DNA from: Alterluteimonas quercicellularis
Lineage (GTDB): Bacteria > Pseudomonadota > Gammaproteobacteria > Xanthomonadales > Xanthomonadaceae
Direction: 5' to 3'
DNA: 64,000 nucleotides
Assembly: GCF_021191635.1 (NCBI RefSeq)
Contig: NZ_JAIWPR010000030.1
Span: 1-64,000 of the forward strand
Shown: positions 52,388-59,890 of the stretch, piece by piece
Layout: the number at the start of each line of letters is the position of its first letter
Position numbering within the stretch: the first letter of the stretch is position 1
The notes under the pieces: generated by a model
What the model was told of the DNA's origin: nothing
What the model saw: only the letters and a program-made list of their open reading frames with translations
Database searches by the model: none
Made by a program: the position numbers and the translations under genes

Positions 52388-54731
52388 CGGCGGCGGGAAT
52401 GTCGCGCTGCGCCGGCGTGCGCGCGCCGGCGTCGGTCCGGTGCGGGGTCACAATCACCGGCACCGACTTCGAGGTCGGCGTGCGCGATTCGTCGGCGAAG
52501 CTCGACAGCGGCACCAGCGGGTTGGTCTCGGGGTAGTACGCGGCCAGGCAGCCGCGCGGGATGTCGTAGGCCACCAGCAGGAAGCGCCTGGCCTGGCGGC
52601 GCACGCCGTCCTCGGACAGGCTCTCCAGGTCCACCCAGTCGCCCGGCTTCATGCCCAGCGCGCCGATGTCCTCGGGATGGATGAACAGCACGCGGCGCTC
52701 GCCGAACACGCCGCGGTAGCGGTCGTCCAGGCCGTAGACGGTGGTGTTGTACTGGTCGTGCGAGCGGGTGGTGGCGAGCGTGAACACCGGCTGCGTGCCG
52801 TGCATGCGCCGCGCGCGGTGGATCGGGTTGTCGGTCGGCACCTTCGCCGCGATGAAGTTGGCCTTGCCGGTCGCGGTGACCCAGGTGCGGTCGCGCGCGG
52901 TGTTCGACAGCCGGAAGCCGCCGGGCACGCGCACGCGGTCGTTGAAGTCGTGGAAGTCGTCGAAGGTCCTGGCGATCAGGTCGCGGATGCGGTCGTAGTC
53001 CTCCACCAGCCACAGCCAGGGCACGCGGCTGCGCGCGCCGAGCGTGGCGTGGGCCAGGCGGGCGACGATCGCCGGCTCGGAGAGCAGCGTGTCGGAGGCC
53101 GGCGGATTGATGCCGGAGGAGAGGTGCACCATGCTCATCGAGTCCTCGACGGTCACCCCCTGCGCGCCGCCGGCCTGGACGTCGATCTCGGTGCGGCCCA
53201 GGCACGGCAGGATCAGCGCGTCGCGGCCGTGGGTCAGGTGGCTGCGGTTGAGCTTGGTGGTGACGTGGACGGTCAGCGCGCAGTTGCGCAGGCCGCGCGC
53301 GGTGGCCTCGGTATCGGGCGTGGCGATGGCGAAGTTGCCGCCCATGCCGAAGAACACCCTGGCGCGGCCGTCGATCATCGCCTCGATCGCGCCGACGGTA
53401 TCGAAGCCTTCCTCGCGCGGCGGCTCGAAGCCGAACACCTCGCGCAGGCGGTCGAGGAACGCGGCCGGCGGCTTCTCGTAGATCATCATCGTGCGGTCGC
53501 CCTGCACGTTGCTGTGCCCGCGCACCGGGCAGGCGCCGGCGCCGGGGCGGCCGAGGTTGCCGCGCAGCAGCAGCAGGTCGACGATCATGTTGATCGTGGC
53601 CACCGAGTGCTTGTGCTGGGTGATGCCCATGCCCCAGCAGGCGATGACCCGCTCGGACTGCAGGTACAGCTCGCCGGCGCGGCGGATCTGCGCCTCGTCC
53701 AGCCCGGACTCGTCGAGGATGACCTCCCACGGCTCGGCCAGCACGTCGGCGGCGAAGGCGTCGAAGCCGGCGGTGTGCTCGGCGATGAAGGTGTGGTCGA
53801 GCAGCGAGGCGCCGCCGCTGCCGACCGCCTCGACGTCGCGCTCGAGCACGTGCTTGATCATGCCCTTGACCGCGGCGAGGTCGCCGCCGATCTTGAGCTG
53901 GAAGTAGTCCGAGGAGATCTTCGTCGAACCGTAGGTCGCCATCTCCAGCTTGTCCTGCGGGTCGGCAAAGCGCTCCAGGCCGCGCTCGCGCAGCGGGTTG
54001 AAGGAGACGATCCGGCAGCCGCGCTTGGCCGCCTCGCGCAGCTCGCCGAGCATGCGCGGGTGGTTGGTGCCGGGGTTCTGGCCGAAGATGAAGATCGCGT
54101 CCGCCTGCTCGAAGTCGTGCAGCGAGACCGTGCCCTTGCCGACGCCGATCTGCTTCTTCAGCGCCGTGCCCGAGGACTCGTGGCACATGTTCGAGCAGTC
54201 GGGGAAGTTGTTGGTGCCGTACTCGCGCACGAACAGCTGGTACAGGAACGCGGCCTCGTTGCTGGTGCGGCCGGAGGTGTAGAAGATCGCCTCGTCGGGC
54301 GAGGGCAGGGCGTTGAGGTGGGAGGCGATCAGCGCGAAGGCCTCGTCCCAGCCGGTCGGCACGTAGTGGTCGGTGGCCGCGTCGTAGCGCATCGGCACGG
54401 TCAGCCGGCCCTGGCCTTCCAGCCAGTGGTCGCTGTACTCGCGCAGCTGGGCGACGCTGTACTGCGCGAACAGCTCCGGCCCGGCGCGGTGCTTGGTCGC
54501 CTCGGCGGCGACGGCCTTGGCGCCGTTCTCGCAGAACTCGAAGGTCGAGGTGTGGTCGCGGTCGGGCCAGGCGCAGCCGGGGCAGTCGAAGCCGTCGGGC
54601 TGGTTGGCGCGCAGCAGGGTCTTCGCGCCCTTGATCTCGATGTCCTGGTCGATCAGCGTCCTGGCGACGCTCTTCAGCGCGCCCCAGCCGCCGGCGGGAC
54701 CGTCGTACTTGCGGATCGTCTGCTTGCTCAT
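52377..54731 (-). CDS. FdhF/YdeP family molybdopterin oxidoreductase
   Basis: 784 aa, complete. It belongs to the DMSO reductase superfamily, YdeP-like branch. C50 and C53 in GFDCPGCAWPDRDHTS and C183 in NMCHESSGTALKK are conserved features of the branch. FGQNPGTNHPRM, GRPGAGACPVRGHSNVQGDRTM and the C-terminal cofactor-binding domain (VFTLATTRSHDQYNTTVYGLDDRYRG) follow. Members are annotated as formate dehydrogenase-like but substrates are unproven; E. coli YdeP is linked to acid stress. It has no Tat signal, so cytoplasmic. ATG overlaps the fdhD stop (ATGA), which makes dependence on FdhD likely. Confidence 0.92.
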   Translation of the reverse strand: MSKQTIRKYDGPAGGWGALKSVARTLIDQDIEIKGAKTLLRANQPDGFDCPGCAWPDRDHTSTFEFCENGAKAVAAEATKHRAGPELFAQYSVAQLREYSDHWLEGQGRLTVPMRYDAATDHYVPTGWDEAFALIASHLNALPSPDEAIFYTSGRTSNEAAFLYQLFVREYGTNNFPDCSNMCHESSGTALKKQIGVGKGTVSLHDFEQADAIFIFGQNPGTNHPRMLGELREAAKRGCRIVSFNPLRERGLERFADPQDKLEMATYGSTKISSDYFQLKIGGDLAAVKGMIKHVLERDVEAVGSGGASLLDHTFIAEHTAGFDAFAADVLAEPWEVILDESGLDEAQIRRAGELYLQSERVIACWGMGITQHKHSVATINMIVDLLLLRGNLGRPGAGACPVRGHSNVQGDRTMMIYEKPPAAFLDRLREVFGFEPPREEGFDTVGAIEAMIDGRARVFFGMGGNFAIATPDTEATARGLRNCALTVHVTTKLNRSHLTHGRDALILPCLGRTEIDVQAGGAQGVTVEDSMSMVHLSSGINPPASDTLLSEPAIVARLAHATLGARSRVPWLWLVEDYDRIRDLIARTFDDFHDFNDRVRVPGGFRLSNTARDRTWVTATGKANFIAAKVPTDNPIHRARRMHGTQPVFTLATTRSHDQYNTTVYGLDDRYRGVFGERRVLFIHPEDIGALGMKPGDWVDLESLSEDGVRRQARRFLLVAYDIPRGCLAAYYPETNPLVPLSSFADESRTPTSKSVPVIVTPHRTDAGARTPAQRDIPAAVVR

Positions 54732-55606
54732 GGTCGGGCTCCTGCCTGCGCGCGCGGTCCGGCCGGCGTGGGCCGCAGCCGCTGCGCATGGGTGTACACG
54801 GCGTGCCCGTCGTCGCGGGCGAAGCCGATCAGGGTGAGGTTGGCGCGTTCGGCCAGCGAGATCGCCAGCGCGGTCGGCGCGGAGATCGCCGCCATCAGCG
54901 CGATGCCGGCGCTGGCCGCCTTCATCGCCATCTCGTAGCTGGCGCGGCTGGTGACGACCAGGAAGCCGTCGGCGGCGTCGAGGCCGGCGGCCTGCATCGC
55001 GCCGATCAGCTTGTCGAGCGCGTTGTGGCGGCCGACGTCCTCGCGCACCAGGCGCAGGCTGCCGTCGAGCGCGGCCCAGCCGGCGGCGTGGGTGGCGCCG
55101 GTGAGCGCGTTGATGGCCTGGGCGGCGCGCAGCTCGCGCAGCGCGCGGCGCAGCGCCGCGACCTCCACGCGGACGTCCGCGGTCACCGGCGGTGGCTGGC
55201 GCAGCGCGGCTTCCAGCAGTTCGCTGCCGCACACCCCGCAGCCGCTGCGCCCGCTCAGGCTGCGCCGGCGCCGCTCCAGCGCCTCGGCGCGCGCCGCCGG
55301 GATGCGCACGCGGATCTCGATGCCTTCGAGCAGCTGCTCGACGCCCTCGATCCGCACGTCCTGCGCGCGTTCCACGATGCCTTCGCTCAGCGCGAAGCCC
55401 AGCGCGAAGTCGGCGAGGTCGGCGGGCGTGGCCATCATCACCGCGAACGGCGCGTCGTTGTAGACGAAGGCCACTGGCACCTCCTCGGCGACGTGGTCGT
55501 CGAGGCGGCGGCCGTCGCCGGCGCGCCAGCGCTCCACCGGCCGCAGGACGCTGCCGGCCGGCGGCAGGGCGGGGGAGGGATCGGGCCGGGAGAGGGGACG
55601 GGTCAT
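54728..55606 (-). CDS. fdhD: Formate dehydrogenase accessory sulfurtransferase
   Basis: 292 aa. FdhD passes sulfur from IscS to the molybdenum cofactor of formate dehydrogenases. The cysteine pair C123/C126 is in GRSGCGVCGSELLE. Other family segments are VPVAFVYNDAPFAVMMATPADLADFALGFALSEGI, GATHAAGWAALDGSLRLVREDVGRHNALDKLIG and VVTSRASYEMAMKAASAGIALMAAISAPTALAISLAE. The first ~30 residues are Pro-rich and less conserved. ATG 55606; upstream of and overlapping the oxidoreductase gene. Confidence 0.95.
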   Translation of the reverse strand: MTRPLSRPDPSPALPPAGSVLRPVERWRAGDGRRLDDHVAEEVPVAFVYNDAPFAVMMATPADLADFALGFALSEGIVERAQDVRIEGVEQLLEGIEIRVRIPAARAEALERRRRSLSGRSGCGVCGSELLEAALRQPPPVTADVRVEVAALRRALRELRAAQAINALTGATHAAGWAALDGSLRLVREDVGRHNALDKLIGAMQAAGLDAADGFLVVTSRASYEMAMKAASAGIALMAAISAPTALAISLAERANLTLIGFARDDGHAVYTHAQRLRPTPAGPRAQAGARP

Positions 55607-55656
55607 GGCCGGAGGATGCCGCGGCCGCCGTGGTCGGGCGGTCGCGGCGCGCGCTG

Positions 55657-57342
55657 TCAGCTGAACAGGACCAGGGCCTTTTCCAGCGTGACCCACATGC
55701 CCCAGGCCAGCGGCAGGCCCACGGCGGCCCAGGCGAAGGCGATCAGCAGCGGGTTGCCGCCGCGGCCGATGCGGTCCATCTCCTCCTGCGAGACCAGGGA
55801 TTCGCCGCTGTGGTCGACCCGCTCGTTGGCCAGCTGCTTCTCGCGCGCCAGCTCCTCCGGGGTCATGAAGTGCTTCGGATGGACCGGCCGCACCAGCAGG
55901 TTGCAGATCAGGCCCAGCACCAGCATGCCGGCCAGGATGTACATCGTGGTGTTGTAGACCTGCGACGGCGGCATGCCCAGGCCCAGCTGGTACTCGCGCA
56001 TGTAGCCGACCACGACCGGTCCCAGGATGCCGGCGGTGGCCCACGCCGTCAGCAGGCGGCCGTGGATCGCGCCGACCATCTGGGTGCCGAACAGGTCGGC
56101 CAGGTACGCCGGCACGGTGGCGAAGCCGCCGCCGTACATCGACAGGATCACGCAGAACGCGGCGACGAACAGGGCGACGCTGCCGGCGGTGCCCAGCGTC
56201 GGCGCGGCCGCGTACAGCACGAAGCCGAGCACGAAGAAGATGGTGTAGGTGTTCTTGCGGCCGAGCTTGTCCGACAGCGAGGCCCAGAAGAAGCGGCCGC
56301 CGATGTTGAACAGGCTGAGCAGGCCGGTGAAGCCGGCGGCGATCGCGGCGATGGTGCCCAGCTGCGCGGCGTCGAGCTGGCCGAAGCCGGCGTCCACGCC
56401 GATCAGGCGGCCGCCGAACATCTCCTGCAGCATCGGCGAGGCCATGCCGATCACGCCGATGCCGGCCGACACGTTCAGGCATAGCACGCCCCAGACCAGC
56501 CAGAACTGCGGGATGCCCCAGACCTTCTTCACGTGCACGTGGCCGCGGGTGATCATCGCGTTGTCCTTGGCCGGCGGCGGCGTCCAGCCCTTGGGCTTCC
56601 AGCCGGTCGGCGGCACGCGGTAGCCGAACGCACCGGCCATCATGAAGACGAAGTACAGCAGCGCCATGACCACGAAGGTCTCCTTGACGCCGACCGAAGA
56701 CGGGGTGGCGAAGTGGCGCATCAGGATGTCGGCCAGCGGGCTGCCGATCAGCGCGCCGCCGCCGAAGCCCATGATCGCCATGCCGGTCGCCATGCCGCGG
56801 CGGTCGGGGAACCACTTGATCAGCGTGGAGACCGGCGAGATGTAGCCCAGTCCCAGGCCGATGCCGCCGATCACGCCCGAGCCCAGCCACAGCATCCAGA
56901 TCTGGTGCAGGTGCACGCCGAGCGCCGAGATCAGCAGGCCGCCGCACCAGCACACCGCCGAGACCACGCCCGCCTTGCGCGGGCCGGCGCGTTCCAGCCA
57001 GCCGCCCCAGATCGCCGCCGAGCAGCCCAGCAGCACGAAGAACAGCGTGTACATCCAGCCCAGTTCGGAGACGCGCCAGTCGCAGCTGGCCGAGAAGATG
57101 CGCTGGAAGAAGCCCATGTCGGCCGCGCAGGCGACGGGCGCGTCGATGCCGACGGCCATCGACAGCGGCAGCCAGAACACGCTGAAGCCGTAGGCCATGC
57201 CGATGCACAGGTGGATCGCCAGCGCCGCGGGCGGCACCAGCCAGCGGTTGAAGCCGGGTTTGGCGACGATCCTCGCCTTCGACAGCAGTCCATTGTCGTG
57301 GATCGCGGTGGCGGGCAGCGCACCTGCGTTGCTGTTGGCCAT
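55657..57342 (-). CDS. OFA family MFS transporter (oxalate/formate antiporter-like)
   Basis: 561 aa with twelve membrane segments. The N-terminus AALAIHLCIGMAYGFSVFWLPL, GGIGLGLGYISPVSTLIKWFPDRRGMATGMAIMGFGGGALIGSPLA and FNIGGRFFWASLSDKLGRKNTY match OFA-family transporters. It is longer than usual because of inserts between helices (about 185-260) and a C-terminal extension with extra membrane segment. GGGGAGGG precedes ATG 57342. It lies 50 bases upstream of fdhD on the same strand, so formate or a similar small carboxylate is a reasonable substrate guess. Confidence 0.9.
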   Translation of the reverse strand: MANSNAGALPATAIHDNGLLSKARIVAKPGFNRWLVPPAALAIHLCIGMAYGFSVFWLPLSMAVGIDAPVACAADMGFFQRIFSASCDWRVSELGWMYTLFFVLLGCSAAIWGGWLERAGPRKAGVVSAVCWCGGLLISALGVHLHQIWMLWLGSGVIGGIGLGLGYISPVSTLIKWFPDRRGMATGMAIMGFGGGALIGSPLADILMRHFATPSSVGVKETFVVMALLYFVFMMAGAFGYRVPPTGWKPKGWTPPPAKDNAMITRGHVHVKKVWGIPQFWLVWGVLCLNVSAGIGVIGMASPMLQEMFGGRLIGVDAGFGQLDAAQLGTIAAIAAGFTGLLSLFNIGGRFFWASLSDKLGRKNTYTIFFVLGFVLYAAAPTLGTAGSVALFVAAFCVILSMYGGGFATVPAYLADLFGTQMVGAIHGRLLTAWATAGILGPVVVGYMREYQLGLGMPPSQVYNTTMYILAGMLVLGLICNLLVRPVHPKHFMTPEELAREKQLANERVDHSGESLVSQEEMDRIGRGGNPLLIAFAWAAVGLPLAWGMWVTLEKALVLFS

Positions 57343-57384
57343 GAGGCCCTCCCCGTGGGTTCTGGTTGCGAGGACACCCGGTCG

Positions 57385-57404
57385 ATATGTTCTAGAAAAC
57401 ATAT
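57385..57404. promoter_or_regulatory. Perfect palindrome, candidate ModE-like operator
   Basis: ATATGTT (57385-57391) and AACATAT (57398-57404) are perfect inverted arms 6 bases apart, 43 bases before the transporter start and in an AT-rich island. The divergent gene encodes a ModE-like regulator. Confidence 0.6.
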
Positions 57405-57473
57405 TGGCTGGGACAAAGTGCCGCAAGTCTAGAGCAAATTGTCCAGGCGGCTTCATCGGCGATGGTCTAACAT

Positions 57474-57491
57474 TCGGCTTTCATCAGCCGA
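57474..57491. promoter_or_regulatory. Second inverted repeat in the divergent region
   Basis: TCGGCT (57474-57479) and AGCCGA (57486-57491) are inverted arms; a third CGGCT lies at 57498-57502. Seventy bases before the regulator start. Possibly an autoregulatory site. Confidence 0.35.
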
Positions 57492-57562
57492 TTGAATCGG
57501 CTTCCGGTCGTGCTGCACCGCGGCGGTGCGGTCGCCGGAGGCGAACGTGGGAGGGAGCCGCG

Positions 57563-58648
57563 ATGTACAAGGTGCGCATCCAGCCGCGCTGGGAACTCGA
57601 GAACGCCGACGGGGCGCGGCTGTCGCCCTACCTGGTGGAGCTGCTGGTCGCGGTCCGCGCGCACGGCTCGCTGGCCGCCGGCGCGCGCCGGGTCGGGCTG
57701 TCCTACCGCTACGCCTGGGGCCTGCTCAACCAGGCGCGCGAGGTCTTCGGCCAGCCGCTGCTGCGCGGCACGCGCGGGCGCGGCGCGCAGCTGACCGCGA
57801 TTGGCGAGCGCCTGGTCTGGGCCGACAGCCGCATCCGCGCGCGGCTGTCGCCCACGCTCGACAGCCTGGCCACCGAACTGGAGGCCGAACTGGAACGGGT
57901 GGTCAGCGACAGCGCCGCGCCCTTGCGCGTGCACGCTTCGCACGGTTTCGGCGTCGAGGCGCTGCGGCGCGCATTGTCGGAGGCCGGCCTGCCGCTGGAT
58001 CTCAAGTACCGCAGCCCGGACGACGCGCTGTCGGCGCTGCGCAGCGGCAGTTGCGAACTGGCCGGCATGCACCTGCCGATCGGCGAACTGGAGCGCGAGG
58101 TGGCGGCGCACTACGCCGACCGCCTCGACGCCGAGGGCGACCGCATCGTGCACCTGGCCATGCGGCGGCAGGGGCTGGTGCTGGCGCCGGGCAACCCGCA
58201 CGGCCTGCAGCGCCCGGCCGATCTCGCCCGCCCCGGCCTGCGCTTCATCCATCGCCAGCCCGGTTCCGGCTCGCGCCTGCTGCTCGAGCGCCTGCTGGCG
58301 CGCGAGGGCGTGGACTTCGGCGCCATCGGCGCCTGCGACGTCGAGGAGCTGACCCATGCCGCCGTCGCCGCCTACGTGGCGAGCGGGCTGGCCGACGCCG
58401 GCTTCGCGCTGGAGCCGCCGGCGCGCCGCTACGGCCTGGACTTCGTGCCGCTGGTGACCGAGCACTACTTCTTCGTCTGCCGCGCCGCCACCCTGGAGGG
58501 CGACCGGCTCGACGGCCTGCTCTCGATCCTGCGCAGCGCAGCGTTCCGGCACGAACTGGGCCGGCTGCCCGGCTACGACCCGAGCTACTGCGGCCAGGTG
58601 CAAACGCTGCCCGAGGCCTTCGGCGCGTTCCGGCGACCGCCGCCGTAG
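57563..58648 (+). CDS. ModE-like regulator with periplasmic-binding-like domain
   Basis: 361 aa. GGGAGGGAG precedes ATG 57563. The N-terminal winged helix (~18-100) is ModE/LysR-like: LLVAVRAHGSLAAGARRVGLSYRYAWGLLNQAREVFGQPLLRGTRGRGAQLTAIGERLV. The C-terminal part (~125-350) is a PBP-like sensor (APLRVHASHGFGVEALRRAL, FIHRQPGSGSRLLLERLL, EELTHAAVAAYVASGLADAGFALEPPARRYGLDFVPLVTEHYFF), the type found fused to ModE HTHs in molybdate/tungstate or formate dehydrogenase loci. It is divergent from the OFA-fdhD-ydeP operon. The TAG stop lies in a REP-like sequence. Confidence 0.88.
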   Translation: MYKVRIQPRWELENADGARLSPYLVELLVAVRAHGSLAAGARRVGLSYRYAWGLLNQAREVFGQPLLRGTRGRGAQLTAIGERLVWADSRIRARLSPTLDSLATELEAELERVVSDSAAPLRVHASHGFGVEALRRALSEAGLPLDLKYRSPDDALSALRSGSCELAGMHLPIGELEREVAAHYADRLDAEGDRIVHLAMRRQGLVLAPGNPHGLQRPADLARPGLRFIHRQPGSGSRLLLERLLAREGVDFGAIGACDVEELTHAAVAAYVASGLADAGFALEPPARRYGLDFVPLVTEHYFFVCRAATLEGDRLDGLLSILRSAAFRHELGRLPGYDPSYCGQVQTLPEAFGAFRRPPP

Positions 58649-58959
58649 CGGGCGCGCTCGCCGCCAAGTGCCGCGGCCGACTGCGGAAAGCGCCTGCAGC
58701 GCCACGCGCGGTCGCACACGGCTTGCGTGGCGTCGGTGCCGGCGGTCGCGCGCAAGCGCGCTCCTACAGTGGAGGGCGCGATGTAACCTGGAAAAAACTC
58801 AGGCCACCTGTAGGAGCGCGCTCGCGCGCGACCGGGCCAGGTGCTACCGGATCTACGGCAGGAGCAGAACGCGTCCCCACGCGCGGACGACGGCGAACGT
58901 CGACCGGCATCGCGTTTCCCGGGCGCCGGAAGAAGCGTCGCGCGCGAGCGCGCTGCTAC
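58645..58959. repeat. REP elements after the ModE-like gene
   Basis: A degenerate GTAG-starting arm at 58645-58665 contains the regulator stop. A pair follows at 58745-58767 and 58810-58832 (42-base spacer), then a single arm at 58937-58959. No gene is seen in the ~390-base gap. Confidence 0.8.
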
Positions 58960-59035
58960 GGAGCGGCGTGCGTGCCGCTGGAGTCCGCGGCGCGTCGCGA
59001 TCATGATGCGGGCTCACCGGTCACGGAGAGCGGCC

Positions 59036-59872
59036 ATGGGCGCGGGCAGGACGATCGCCGGAACGCGAGGGGCCGTGCGGACCATCGCCGCGGCGGGCCT
59101 GCTCGCGGCGTTGGCCGCGGGCGAGGCCGCCGGGCGCGAGCCGCCCGCACCCGGCTGCTTCGACTTCAGGACCATCGACGGCGCCTGGCTGGCGGCCCCG
59201 CGCGAGGTGCTGCTGCGCACCGGCGACGGCGCCCGGGGACGCCTCCTGCTGGCCGAGGACTGCCCGGCACCGCCCGCCGGCGAGGCGATCGGCGCGCTGG
59301 CGCCCGAGGGCTGGCTGTGCCCGGGCGGACAGGCGTGGATCCGTTCCGGCGAACGCCTGTGCGCGGTGTCCTCGCTGCACCCGCTGGACGCCGCCGCCTT
59401 CGCCGACGCCCTGCGCGCGGCCGACGCCGCGTCCGGGACCGCGACGATGGACCCGGTCGAGGTGCGCGGCCGCGGCGGGCGCGGCGGCCGCGGGCGCGGC
59501 TTCGCCGGTACGACCGAGTACTGCGTGGACAGCCGCCACCTGCGCGGCTGGCACGCCGATCGCGACGGCCTCGTGGTCGAGGTCTCGCCGATGCGCCACG
59601 CCGGCCACCGCTACTACCGCATCGAGACCGCGAACGCCTGCTCGCATGCGGACGCCGCGGACCACCTGCGGCTGGTGTCGGCCACCGGGTTGACCGCGGT
59701 CTGCGGCCACGCCGGCGACCGCGTCGTGCTGACGCGCGACCGCCCCGCCGGCGTGGAGATCGCGACGCCGTCGATGTTCGGCACCCGCACGGCCGAGCGC
59801 GGCTGCGACATCCGCCGGGTGTATCCGCTGCCCGCCGGGCGCGAGACCGCGGACGCCGCGCCGCCGCCGTGA
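59036..59872 (+). CDS. Secreted Cys-containing protein, N-half DUF6491-like
   Basis: 278 aa from ATG 59036, preceded by GGAGAG; upstream ATGs (59003, 59006) lack such a site. Signal peptide ~1-37 (IAAAGLLAALAAGEAAG). The first mature half, PGCFDFRTIDGAWLAAPREVLLRTGDG ... EGWLCPGGQAWIRSGERLCAVSSLHPL, follows the layout of DUF6491 proteins. A Gly/Arg stretch (RGRGGRGGRGRG) leads into a second half with four cysteines (EYCVDSRHLRGW, NACSHADAADHL, AVCGHAGDRV, RGCDIRRVYPL). Function unknown; periplasmic by inference. Confidence 0.6.
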   Translation: MGAGRTIAGTRGAVRTIAAAGLLAALAAGEAAGREPPAPGCFDFRTIDGAWLAAPREVLLRTGDGARGRLLLAEDCPAPPAGEAIGALAPEGWLCPGGQAWIRSGERLCAVSSLHPLDAAAFADALRAADAASGTATMDPVEVRGRGGRGGRGRGFAGTTEYCVDSRHLRGWHADRDGLVVEVSPMRHAGHRYYRIETANACSHADAADHLRLVSATGLTAVCGHAGDRVVLTRDRPAGVEIATPSMFGTRTAERGCDIRRVYPLPAGRETADAAPPP

Positions 59873-59890
59873 CGGCCGCGGTCTGCGGGC

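Noticed and set aside
52269-54938. 889-codon plus-strand ORF opposite the YdeP-type oxidoreductase
   Set aside because: Val/Ala/His-rich antisense product without motifs; the minus-strand gene is unambiguous.
58841-59035. N-terminal extension of the secreted protein at 59036
   Set aside because: The open frame upstream passes through a REP arm and would bury the signal peptide; the ATG at 59036 has a ribosome binding site.
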